A DNA stretch of 64,000 bases from Victivallis vadensis (GTDB lineage Bacteria > Verrucomicrobiota > Lentisphaeria > Victivallales > Victivallaceae). Position numbers and translations under genes: made by a program. This document shows positions 25,101-32,715 of the stretch, in pieces. The notes beneath the pieces were generated by a model. It was not told the DNA's origin and searched no databases. It worked only from the letters and a program-made list of their open reading frames with translations. Every line of letters starts with the position of its first letter. The first letter of the stretch is position 1. The stretch is from NCBI RefSeq assembly GCF_003096415.1, contig NZ_QEKH01000017.1:59578-123577 (forward strand), read 5' to 3'.

Positions 25101-26864
25101 TCCTTCACGATTCCGGCAAAGACAACAGGAACGCTTGAACGCCCAGGACGTGGCGAGATAGAAGTGATTTTTCGCGACGGTTCCGGGCAAGAGCTGGGCC
25201 GCGACCGTTTCACATTTTCGGTAGTGGCACGTCCGGAGTTCGACCGGAAAGGAATCGTACTGTTCGATCCCGACAATACCGCCGGACAGGCGGCAGACTT
25301 CGCGGAACGGCGGGTTTGCTCCAGTGATGGACTGCGACAGGCAGGGCTTGTCATGATTGCGCCGGGCGCACTTTCAGCGAAAGCGCTGCGAGCGGTTCCG
25401 GCCGGAACACCGATGTTGGTAATGGCGCAGCCATCCACGCGATTGGAAGAACTGGGATTCCGAACCTATCCGATCCGCGCCCGGCGGTTCTGGCCAGACA
25501 GTGCGGTAAAGGTTGCTCCGGAATTGTTGCGGGACTGGCGGGGAGGCCGTCCCAACAGGACGGGGGACTCCTTTGCACCATTGCGCAAGGGGTACAACAA
25601 TACCTCCGGTACCACCGGTATGGTAGCGGAGAGTGTAATTGAAACGCCGACTGCCGGTAATTTCACGCCACTGATTCATGGCGGCTTCGACTTGGCGATG
25701 ACCCCATTGCTGAAGACGGTATGGGAGGGCAGGCCGGTGCTGTTTTCACAGCTTGAATTTGCAGCCAATGCAACAGATGATCCGGCAGCAGAGGCGCTGC
25801 TGATCAAGCTGTTGACGGAGTGGAAGCAAGAAAAAGCACCTGAATTATCCGCCCCCTCTGTTCTCGGCGACGCCGGGCTGTTGGTCCGGTTGGGAGCGGA
25901 AGTTTCGCACAACGGCCTACCGGAATCCGGTCCGGTCTTCGTGACTGATCTGAAGCCGGAAGATGTTTCAACGCTGCATCGGTATGTCGAGTTGGGCGGC
26001 ATTGCGCTGCTTCTGCCGCAGCCGGATCGGGTATACCGGGAATTCGGCATCAGTTTCAGCCGGGTACGCATCGCCTGCTATCCGGCTGAGGTACCGGGGT
26101 TGAACGCTGGAAATTTCCATGCCCGGCAGGAACTGGAGTTGACCCTATTTAATGGCAAGCCGGTTGCAGAGCGGCAGCTGGGTCAGGGCCGAATGATCCT
26201 AGTCGGCTTCGATCCACGCCGGATCAACGTACAAAAGGAGCCGTATCTCGCTTTGACGCAGAAGCGGCAATACCGGGCGCTCTCCCAGTTAGCGACCAAT
26301 GCCGGTATACGACTCGCCGCACCGGAACGATTATTGTCGGCACGCTTGGAACACCCTCCGGTAGAGTGGCCAGTGGAGGATACCGCAAAGCTGCGTTCCA
26401 CCACGGAACGGGACGACGGTTGGCAACTGGATGCCTTCGATGATTCCAGCTGGAGCGATTTTCGTTTGTCGAAAAACAATACAATGCTCCCCGATGCACA
26501 ACTACGGCTGCAGTTGACGCTGACGCCGGAACAGGCAAGGGAACGGCAACTGGAGCTCGCCGCCGGAAGCTTCGACGACTTCGATGAAATCTGGCTGAAT
26601 GGCGTCAAGCTGGGCTGGACCACTCCAGAAAATACGCCAGTGGAACAGGCGTGGAGCATCCGGCGCCGCTATCCGATTCCGGATGGAGTATTGAAAGCCG
26701 GAAAGAATGTGCTGGCGCTCCATGTCTGGAACCGTAATGGAGCACGGGGTTGGAAAGCACAGGTGCGCGGCCCGATCGTAATTGTAGACCGGTATTCCGA
26801 CGGCGGATTGTATCCGGGACTCTATCGCCACTGTGATGATCCGTATCTGTTGCATCAATGGTAA
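22104..26864 (+). CDS. Very large secreted GH2-like glycoside hydrolase
   Basis: This 1586-residue exported protein (signal peptide MNWKTWCGILWLMAVAAGAAG) has an N-terminal carbohydrate-binding jelly-roll (NLLKNPDFSVTGKNGIPADWTL, to about residue 190) and GH2 sugar-binding and Ig-like domains (LYRTVELPHAPAGSSFHLKFEALHRLALRIFWNGRKIA). A TIM barrel starts near residue 515 (LFLNGQELRLRPKLTMIYDPLHDPDYLRRSMEYCKAVGFNTLLR); GEPWVTEYAAAHFG is a nucleophile candidate. A second jelly-roll lies at the end. ATG 22104 is preferred over 22029, which lies inside the pseudopilin. Codon use (more TTG, GGA, CGG) looks different from neighbours by eye. Substrate unknown. Confidence 0.8.
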   Translation: MNWKTWCGILWLMAVAAGAAGENLLKNPDFSVTGKNGIPADWTLHESEPLRGRLRLSRSRDGGISGNAVKIAFTPGAGRGQSWLVQRVSGLPGSRWRLQVKSRVKVLDSTAEFEVTVGVFFLDAAGKWLSYRNMATLAYRSEKWIGATKLPAPSWMETSGDFTAPADTALIGIRLNVTGPGIEAEWAEARLTPTECSIASVLDAVALPETFPSPSRAVSAEGVTLTPDWSWNGAEIRSGTLRRELLLNGLWAYRPAGATEEWAYLKVPSRVRAHRPASVLYGNQAGYRLDADGPRWLYRTVELPHAPAGSSFHLKFEALHRLALRIFWNGRKIADLSDGWGGEVEIPSGLLTPGNNALLLLALPRGDANETAYLYASGTVRPYEAIKQYHDATLYDVSLVVKPPQARLERVRLTPDWRRKALCVSFPAAGIPEEWRFDAKILDRQGKMLLGKNSLAPRRAGDRLELELSWPEPVSWTPDTPALLDFILTARNAAGEMVDEILPVRFGFRQVWREGKKLFLNGQELRLRPKLTMIYDPLHDPDYLRRSMEYCKAVGFNTLLRLSDMGQLEESFHGTTAAQVADELGMFVIAYLPYQLVSGGQFFSRSVVEVDSQLLRYMEERVVERFFNHPSVIAYSGFGTSANLGGNLSYANQPDRWGVEPVDSEQAVRKLEREKVVSDAFTVNRLLASIRFVEAVRRLDPSRPFLSHYDSGAGDGWGVFDYFNWTPVQEWEEWIVPWIRNGIKPIGSWEHGNPYPMSFVNHAIPDGDGEPWVTEYAAAHFGEAAYEWETPEYRALIRKCWNPALRNYGRGHFANAFVNRQQAVQRYWADFNTRLYRSWRLAGLNMGIEPFGPASNYIEPEVLKRGHGRMIADPTVNLKTHGAKTDRHLMISNFPNEAMKPTAISTTGEPEGLTAFGRALRENNRPFLGFIAGGGDNPMNKIHIYRPGERVEKSFGMVYDGFIPLSVRAEGTVRLDGQILETPAGVWTFPHSAIRREKFSFTIPAKTTGTLERPGRGEIEVIFRDGSGQELGRDRFTFSVVARPEFDRKGIVLFDPDNTAGQAADFAERRVCSSDGLRQAGLVMIAPGALSAKALRAVPAGTPMLVMAQPSTRLEELGFRTYPIRARRFWPDSAVKVAPELLRDWRGGRPNRTGDSFAPLRKGYNNTSGTTGMVAESVIETPTAGNFTPLIHGGFDLAMTPLLKTVWEGRPVLFSQLEFAANATDDPAAEALLIKLLTEWKQEKAPELSAPSVLGDAGLLVRLGAEVSHNGLPESGPVFVTDLKPEDVSTLHRYVELGGIALLLPQPDRVYREFGISFSRVRIACYPAEVPGLNAGNFHARQELELTLFNGKPVAERQLGQGRMILVGFDPRRINVQKEPYLALTQKRQYRALSQLATNAGIRLAAPERLLSARLEHPPVEWPVEDTAKLRSTTERDDGWQLDAFDDSSWSDFRLSKNNTMLPDAQLRLQLTLTPEQARERQLELAAGSFDDFDEIWLNGVKLGWTTPENTPVEQAWSIRRRYPIPDGVLKAGKNVLALHVWNRNGARGWKAQVRGPIVIVDRYSDGGLYPGLYRHCDDPYLLHQW

Positions 26865-27068
26865 ATAACAGGCCTATTGGGGAACCGGGACGGCAACTTA
26901 TTATAATTTATCAACTTAATTGAATTTCGAGATTGATTATTTGTATTTTCTGATGATATATTGATATAGTAAGATAACCAATAAAACAAAAAGTTTTATT
27001 ATGCTGTCATCTGGTAATCCCAGACATATCCTTTGAAGTGAGAAAATCTCTGCAGGAAAGTCGATGAT
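26865..27068. promoter_or_regulatory. AT-rich intergenic gap with possible promoter
   Basis: It holds no gene. A possible plus-strand promoter is TTGATT at 26933-26938 with ATATAT/TATATT about 17 nt later, but the region is so AT-rich that this is weak. It separates the GH2-like operon from the gene at 27069. Confidence 0.3.
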
Positions 27069-29135
27069 ATGAAACTGTACCATTCCGATGAGGTCGCGCG
27101 GCGGCGCGCGTTGTTCCAGAAGCTGTCCCGGGGACGGATCGGCGAGGTCGTCAACCCGGACGGTTCCGGGAAGATTCCGCAGTTCAATCCGCCGTGGCGC
27201 GAGGTGTTCTGGATCGCCCCGGCCCTCTACTGCGGCGACGAAGCCGATATCGCGCTGGCCAACCGGATGATCGGACGCTATTTCAGCGCCCCGCGCGCCT
27301 GGTCCAACGAGGTGCCGAAGATGTCCGACGGGCGGGATTTCAACATCTTCCTGTCCACCAGCTGTGCGACACTGCTGCGCGAGTTCGCGCCGCTGGCCAC
27401 CCCGGAGGCGCGCGAAATCCTCGAATTTCACACCCGGCTGGTCTTCCGCACCTACGCCGGAGCCGCGCAGCCCGACCTCAAGTTCCACGGCTGCAACGAC
27501 AATATGCCGATGATGGCGACCAAGGGGCTGCTGCTCGGCGGTGAATTTCTCGGCGACGAAGCCGCGCAGCGCCACGGTCTCTGGAACCTCAACGAATTCC
27601 GCCGGCTGCTGTCGCGTTCGGCGTGGGCGAGCGAATTCAACTCCTCGACCTATTCGGCCTCGACGCTGTGCAGCCTCGCCAAAATCGGCGAACTTTCGCA
27701 TTCGGAGGAGGTCCGCGCGCTGGCCCGCGACTGCGAGGCGCGCATCTGGGCTGAAATCCTGCTCCACTTCCACCCCGGCACCAGGCGTTCCGCCGGGCCG
27801 AACTGCCGCTCCTACGCGGTGGACTGGGCGGGGCATCCCCATTCGCTTCAGGTGCAGTTGTGGATACTCTTCGGCGCGGAGCTTTCCGGCTACGACATTC
27901 CGGCGGACCTGTTCGGAGCGGAACCCGATCCGCTGCAGGTGGTTCACTTCGGCGGCAACTACATGCAGAACATCGCCGAATTCTGCGAATTCACCAGCGC
28001 CGACTACCACGTGCCGGAGGAACTCGTGCCGCTGCTGCGGGAGTGCGCGTATCCGGCCCGGACGCGGGGACGCTCCGAGTCGATGATGCGCTACGACGGC
28101 ATGGCGGGCGAATACCACACCGAAAACTATATGGAGCAGGAGTTTTCGCTCGGCACCGTCGATACCCCCCTGTGCGGCGGCGAACAGACCGCCCAGTTGT
28201 ACGCCACCTACAAGCTGCGCCCCGACGTGCGCACCTACCGGGATTCGGCGAGCATCTTCTACCGCTTCTTCACCTCCCCGGTCGACCTCGACCGGATCGG
28301 ACATTCGGTAGACGGGAACTCGCACAGCGAGGAGAACAGCTTCCATCAGGGCTGGAGCTACGTATTGCAGAAGCGCAACACCGCCATTCTGCTGAACATC
28401 CCCGCCCTCTCCGGCGCGCCGCTGACCGCCCCGGTGCTGAAACTCGACGTGATCTTCCCGGCGCACTACGGACGCATCCGCCGGTCGGTGCTCGGCGCGG
28501 AACCGGTCCGGGAGGGCGCGGCGGGGGAATCCGCCAAAGTCGTGCCGGTTTCGGTGGAGGCGGGGGAGGTGTTCGTACACGTCTGGCCGCTGATCCCGAC
28601 TTCCGAACCGCGCCGCGCGGCGGTGCGCTTCCACTCCGGGAAACGCTACGAATGTCTGGAGCTGGTCAACTACGAGGGCGAACCGCGCGAGTTCTCCCGC
28701 GAGGAGCTGAAACTCATGCAGAACGGTTTCGTCTTCACGATCGACGCGAAATCGCACTGGGAGAGCCTCGAAGCGTTCCACGCCTTCCACTCCGAAGCGC
28801 GGATTCTGGACTACACGATCAGCAACCGCCGCTTTGTGCGTTTCCACCGCCCCGGCGTGCAGTTTGAAATCTGTTACTCCCCGTCGCCTTTCGGCGTGCA
28901 GACCTGCGCGGTGGACGGCCGCACCGTCGAGCGCCCGGTGATCGAATCGACCCGCTTTGACGTGACGCGCCTCCCTTTCACCACCGGGGAAGTCGCACCC
29001 GACCTGCCGTTCTTCCCGTGGGGCGACAGCATGAAAATGCACAACTACCCGGACCAGCCGTGGCAGATCGGCTCGCGCGGCCTCCCGCAGGAAGCCCCCT
29101 ACGCCGCCTGCCGGACATTCCCCGGGTCAAAATAA
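27069..29135 (+). CDS. Uncharacterised cytoplasmic protein, possible toroid-fold glycan enzyme
   Basis: I do not recognise this 688-residue protein firmly. It has no signal peptide. The first ~400 residues are helix-rich with repeated aromatic/Gly turns (MMATKGLLLGGEFLGDEAAQRHGLWNLNEF) like (alpha/alpha) toroid glycosidases and lyases. The last ~270 look like beta-sandwich (FHQGWSYVLQKRNTAILLNIPAL), as in heparinase-like or GH proteins. AGGA precedes the ATG. Its stop codon TAA (29133-29135) lies inside the first bases of the mobile element that follows, so the C-terminus may have been trimmed by insertion. Confidence 0.7.
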   Translation: MKLYHSDEVARRRALFQKLSRGRIGEVVNPDGSGKIPQFNPPWREVFWIAPALYCGDEADIALANRMIGRYFSAPRAWSNEVPKMSDGRDFNIFLSTSCATLLREFAPLATPEAREILEFHTRLVFRTYAGAAQPDLKFHGCNDNMPMMATKGLLLGGEFLGDEAAQRHGLWNLNEFRRLLSRSAWASEFNSSTYSASTLCSLAKIGELSHSEEVRALARDCEARIWAEILLHFHPGTRRSAGPNCRSYAVDWAGHPHSLQVQLWILFGAELSGYDIPADLFGAEPDPLQVVHFGGNYMQNIAEFCEFTSADYHVPEELVPLLRECAYPARTRGRSESMMRYDGMAGEYHTENYMEQEFSLGTVDTPLCGGEQTAQLYATYKLRPDVRTYRDSASIFYRFFTSPVDLDRIGHSVDGNSHSEENSFHQGWSYVLQKRNTAILLNIPALSGAPLTAPVLKLDVIFPAHYGRIRRSVLGAEPVREGAAGESAKVVPVSVEAGEVFVHVWPLIPTSEPRRAAVRFHSGKRYECLELVNYEGEPREFSREELKLMQNGFVFTIDAKSHWESLEAFHAFHSEARILDYTISNRRFVRFHRPGVQFEICYSPSPFGVQTCAVDGRTVERPVIESTRFDVTRLPFTTGEVAPDLPFFPWGDSMKMHNYPDQPWQIGSRGLPQEAPYAACRTFPGSK

Positions 29136-29358
29136 ACCTATCCGCCTTCGGCATCGGGATTTCGCTCCTCCCGGAGCGAGCAGGGCGCTTCGCCCCTGCA
29201 CCCCGACCGGCAAGGTGCCGGTGCCGAATACTTGAGAGCCGGGAAAGGCGGCACGCCTTTCCCTCCGGGTGGGGGGAGCCCTGATGGAGACAGGCATGGT
29301 TGTACAGGAGCGGCACACCGCTTCGGTCGGCACAGAGCCGATTTTTTTATCGGCTCCA

Positions 29359-29401
29359 GGCACTCCCTGCGCCTGCTGCCGCCGGAGGTCACGTGCGGAA
29401 C
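29359..29401 (+). repeat. 43-bp perfect inverted repeat, left arm (copy 1)
   Basis: Exact reverse complement of 29623-29665. It differs from the copy 2 arms at one base (T here, C in copy 2, in the ACG(T/C)GCGG segment), and that base is changed in both arms of each copy. Confidence 0.9.
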
Positions 29402-29622
29402 CTCCAGATGCTGACCATCTGATGTGAAGTTACACTCATGGAGGCTGAACTCTCTTCTGCCTTTTCATACAGGCAAGGTTCAGTAAGGCTTGTATTCAAA
29501 GACATGCTTGCCTGTGATATGGCAATTGTATTGTTGCCTGACCTCGCTTTACGTATATCGGCAGATAAATTCTTATCAGCCTCCATCAGGGTATCTGTCT
29601 ATTACCTGATCAGCATATAGCC

Positions 29623-29665
29623 GTTCCGCACGTGACCTCCGGCGGCAGCAGGCGCAGGGAGTGCC
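29623..29665 (-). repeat. 43-bp perfect inverted repeat, right arm (copy 1)
   Basis: Exact reverse complement of 29359-29401. The 221-bp core lies between the two arms. Confidence 0.9.
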
Positions 29666-30001
29666 CGGCGTCGGCAAAAAAGCCGACGCGGTCGCCGACC
29701 GGAGCGGTGTGCCGCTCGGGTATAACCTTGCCTGTCTCTGCCAGAGCCTCCCCACCCGGAGGGAAAGGCGTGCCGCCTTTCCCGGATCTGAAGTATTCGG
29801 CACCGGCACCTTGCCGGTCGGGGTGCAGGGGCGAAGCGCCCTGCTCGCTCCGGGAGGAGCGAAATCCCAATGCCGAAGGCGGATAGGTTTATTTTGGTGA
29901 GATTGTGCTGATTTTTGGTGATAAATTCAAGGTTTCCAGCCGGAATCGCCTTATATTGAGATTGGAAGCACAATCAGGAACCCAACCCGGAGAAAGTGAA
30001 A

Positions 30002-31126
30002 ATGGAATACAACAAATCCTGTGTGACGCTGCGTTCGATGCCCTTCTGGTGCGTCGGCAACCCGATGTCGGACCCGTTCGGCGGGGCGGTGCTCGACCGG
30101 ATCAGTTCGGTCGAAGTCGCCCGGCTGATCGCGTGGGGAGCCAAAGAAGGCTATCTCGAAGCCACCGGCTTCCACGACGACGACCTTGTGCCGTGGGACC
30201 CGGACAACCCGGAGGACGACCTCGATCCCTCCAGCGAAACCAGCCGGACGCTGCGCGAAATCAAGGCGATCCTCGATGCGGCGGGCGTCTCTGTGAACTC
30301 CGCGGTGTGCAGCCTGCACGGCAATAAGCTCTTCCGCAACGGCGGGCTGTGCAATCCCGATCCGGAACTGCGCCGCCTCGCCCGGCTGAAGGTGGAACGC
30401 ACGCTGCGCATCGGCAACTTCTTCAACGCGAAGCACTACATCTACTGGGTCGCCCGTGACGGCTTCGAGGTGCCGCTGACTGTGAAGTGGGACGAAGTCT
30501 ACGACTGGCTCGCCGACGGCCTGAACCACGTGTGGGATTACATTCACGAGCAGGGCTTCACCAACTACGTCGGCGCGACCGTCGAACCCAAGCCGAACGA
30601 GCCTCGCGGCCAGATGTTCCTGCCCACCAGCGGACATGCGGCCGGTTTCATCCTCGGCAAGCTCCGCCATCCCGAATTCTGGGGCGTGAATCCCGAGCTG
30701 CTGCAGCATGAGAGCATGGCGTTGATGAATGCGGTGATGACCGTCGGCTACCTGTGCAGCCTGAACAAGCTCAAGTTCCTGCACTTCGGCAGCCAGATCA
30801 AGGCGCAGTTCGACAACGACTTCCCGCCGCTGATCGGCCCCGAAGGGCTGAAGGAGACCGTGCAGATGTTCTGGGCGCTGAACCAGATCGGCTGGAAGGG
30901 CGTATTGGAGTACGACTGCCACATGCTGCGCGCCGAAGCCGATATCGGCGACCAGATCGGCTGCCGCAAGGTGTTCATCCGCAACTGCGCGGTCGCGACT
31001 GAAATCGCGCTGGCGCTGGCCGGCCGTATCCGGCAGCCGGAGCCGCAGCAGAGCCAGAGTGCCGTCGACCTCGCCGCGACGATGCAGATGTGCGGACTCG
31101 ACGGCATCACGGGGAACCGCAGATGA
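30002..31126 (+). CDS. Xylose isomerase family sugar isomerase with altered metal site
   Basis: This 374-residue TIM-barrel aldose-ketose isomerase shows class I xylose isomerase signatures. FHDDDLVPWD at 57-66 carries catalytic His58 and Asp61. TVEPKPNEPRG at 193-203 carries metal ligand Glu195 and Lys197. NPELLQHE at 230-237 and QFDNDF with Asp271/Asp273 follow, and Asp305 comes later. The position of metal ligand Asp245 of the Streptomyces enzyme aligns with His261, and the VWGGREG segment is VARDGFE, so the substrate may differ from xylose. ATG 30002 (GGAG 9 nt upstream) is preferred to GTG 29996. It is coupled to the kinase that follows. Confidence 0.85.
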   Translation: MEYNKSCVTLRSMPFWCVGNPMSDPFGGAVLDRISSVEVARLIAWGAKEGYLEATGFHDDDLVPWDPDNPEDDLDPSSETSRTLREIKAILDAAGVSVNSAVCSLHGNKLFRNGGLCNPDPELRRLARLKVERTLRIGNFFNAKHYIYWVARDGFEVPLTVKWDEVYDWLADGLNHVWDYIHEQGFTNYVGATVEPKPNEPRGQMFLPTSGHAAGFILGKLRHPEFWGVNPELLQHESMALMNAVMTVGYLCSLNKLKFLHFGSQIKAQFDNDFPPLIGPEGLKETVQMFWALNQIGWKGVLEYDCHMLRAEADIGDQIGCRKVFIRNCAVATEIALALAGRIRQPEPQQSQSAVDLAATMQMCGLDGITGNRR

Positions 31127-32667
31127 GCCTCTACCTCGGCATCGACGCGGGCACCCAGAGCATCAAGGCGGAACTGATCGACGTGGAATCCGGGCGGATC
31201 GTCGAATCCTGCGCGGTGAACTTCGGTGCGGAACTGCCGCAGTACGGCGCGCCGAACGGCTTTTGCCCCCATCCCGACCCGACGGTGCGGCAGGCCGATC
31301 CGTTGATGTGGCTCGACGCGCTCGACCGGGTGCTGGAAAAACTGCGCGACGCCGGCGCGCCGCTCGACCGGGTCGCCGGAATCTCCGGCTCCGGCCAGCA
31401 GCACGGCTCGGTCTGTCTGAATGCGGAATTTCCCCGCCTTCTTGCGGCGCTCGATCCGGCGCGGCCGCTGGCCGGTCAGCTCGCCCCCGCACTGAGCCGC
31501 CCGCTCGCGCCGATCTGGATGGACCGCAGCACCCACGCCGAATGCGAAGAGCTGGATGCGAGGTTCGGCGAACGGCTCCGGCTCGATACCGGCAGCCCGG
31601 CGATCGAACGCTTCACCGGCCCGCAGCTCCGCAAATTCGCGAAGGAGCAGCCCGCCGCCTACGCCGCGACCGCGTCGGTCCATCTGGTCAGCAGCTTCCT
31701 CGCGTCGGTGCTGGCCGGGAAACCGTCACCGATCGACTACGGCGACGGCGCGGGCATGAACCTGCTGAATCTGAAGTCGCTGCAGTGGGATGCCGAAATC
31801 GCGGAGTTCACCGCTCCCGGCCTGACCGGCAAACTCCCGGCGGCGGCGCCGTCGGATACGGTCGCGGGCGGACTGTCGCCCTATTTTGAAAAATACGGGT
31901 TCCGGGCCGGAACACCGGTCGCGGTCTTTTCGGGCGACAACCCGAACAGCCTGGTCGGCACCGGCGCGACCGAGCCGGGCGTGGCGGTGATCAGCCTCGG
32001 CACCAGCGACACCTTTTTCGCGGCGATGGCCGATTTCAAAACCGATCCGGCGGGCTGCGGCCACGTGTTCGGCAATCCGGCGGGCGGCTTCATGAGCCTG
32101 ATCTGCTTTGCGAACGGCTCGCTGGCGCGCGAACAGGTCAAGGAGGAGTGCGGCGCGGACTGGAACTTCTTCGACCGGACCGCCTGCGAAACCACCCTGC
32201 CCGGCAACCACGGCAAGCTGATGCTGCCCTATTTCGAACCGGAGAACACGCCGCTGGTGCTGACGCCGGGCGTGAAATACAACTTCAATCCCAATGATGC
32301 GACGCCTGCCGAACGCATCCGTGCGGTGCTGGAGTCGCAAGCGCTGTCGATGCGCCTGCATTCCCGGTGGCAGCAGGCAAATTTCAAACGCATCCGGGTC
32401 ACCGGGGGAGCGTCGAAAAGTCCGGCGTTCCGGCAGATTCTGGCCGACGTGTTTGAAGCTCCGATCGAATCGATCCGGGTCGCGAATTCGGCGGCGCTCG
32501 GCGCGGCGCTGCGCGCCGCCAACGCGGTCGGCGGCATTCCGTTCCCGGAATTGTACCGAAAGTTCTGCGCGGCAACCGAAACCGTCGCCCCCATTCCGGC
32601 CAATGCGCGCATCTACGCCGGAAGACTCCCTGTATTCCGGCAATTCGAGGCGGCTTCCCGCCGCTGA
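31123..32667 (+). CDS. FGGY family carbohydrate kinase (xylulokinase-like)
   Basis: This 514-residue ATP-dependent sugar kinase begins YLGIDAGTQSIKAELID (phosphate-1 motif) and carries SGSGQQHGSVCL, AVISLGTSDTFFA (phosphate-2) and RVTGGASKSPAFRQILADVF (adenosine motif). It phosphorylates a ketose, probably the product of the upstream isomerase, whose stop it overlaps (ATGA at 31123-31126). Its last 12 codons lie inside a repeat also found at 34930-35016, so the very C-terminus has been supplied or shared by repeat DNA. Confidence 0.9.
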   Translation: MSLYLGIDAGTQSIKAELIDVESGRIVESCAVNFGAELPQYGAPNGFCPHPDPTVRQADPLMWLDALDRVLEKLRDAGAPLDRVAGISGSGQQHGSVCLNAEFPRLLAALDPARPLAGQLAPALSRPLAPIWMDRSTHAECEELDARFGERLRLDTGSPAIERFTGPQLRKFAKEQPAAYAATASVHLVSSFLASVLAGKPSPIDYGDGAGMNLLNLKSLQWDAEIAEFTAPGLTGKLPAAAPSDTVAGGLSPYFEKYGFRAGTPVAVFSGDNPNSLVGTGATEPGVAVISLGTSDTFFAAMADFKTDPAGCGHVFGNPAGGFMSLICFANGSLAREQVKEECGADWNFFDRTACETTLPGNHGKLMLPYFEPENTPLVLTPGVKYNFNPNDATPAERIRAVLESQALSMRLHSRWQQANFKRIRVTGGASKSPAFRQILADVFEAPIESIRVANSAALGAALRAANAVGGIPFPELYRKFCAATETVAPIPANARIYAGRLPVFRQFEAASRR

Positions 32668-32715
32668 GGACACTCCCTCTGCCCCGGCTTTCTCTCCTGA
32701 AAGCCGGGGTTCTTA
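32631..32715 (+). repeat. Terminator-carrying repeat, copy a
   Basis: From TGTATTCCGGCAATTCGAGG onward it matches 34930-35016 with few differences. It covers the final codons and stop of the kinase and ends in a rho-independent terminator, so the repeat moves as a 'gene end plus terminator' unit. Confidence 0.8.
32682..32715 (+). terminator. Rho-independent terminator after the isomerase-kinase operon
   Basis: CCCCGGCTTTC (32682-32692), loop TCTCCT, then GAAAGCCGGGG (32699-32709), an 11-bp perfect stem, followed by TTCTT. Confidence 0.85.

Larger units (their letters stand above)
29129..29895. mobile_element. Palindromic mobile element, copy 1 (767 bp)
   Basis: A nested palindrome with arms of roughly 270 bp around a 221-bp core. 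It starts AAAATAAACCTATCCGCC (29129) and ends with the complement at 29895. Each arm has GC hairpins, the shared 15-nt hairpin, and a stem-loop: GAGCCGAT with a T6 loop at 29335-29356 on the left, CGTCGGC with an A6 loop on the right. The innermost 43 bp of the arms (29359-29401 and 29623-29665) are perfect complements. There is no transposase. Relative to copy 2 the core is in the opposite orientation. It fills most of the gap 29136-30001. Confidence 0.85.

Noticed and set aside
20116..26864. Bacteroidetes-type polysaccharide utilisation locus (SusC/SusD)
   Set aside because: No TonB-dependent transporter or SusD-like lipoprotein is present; the conserved partner here is a pseudopilin.
29335..29356. 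T6-loop stem as a rho-independent terminator
   Set aside because: The T run is in the loop rather than after the stem, and the matching right-arm stem has A6 in its loop; it is part of the palindrome design.
29389..29586. 65-codon ORF in the core of palindromic element copy 1 (minus), conserved at 44922-45119 (plus) in copy 2
   Set aside because: Frame and length are kept, but of about 15 base differences almost all change the amino acid and only about two are silent. This argues against selection on a protein; the core also has its own inverted repeats, so DNA or RNA structure is more likely.
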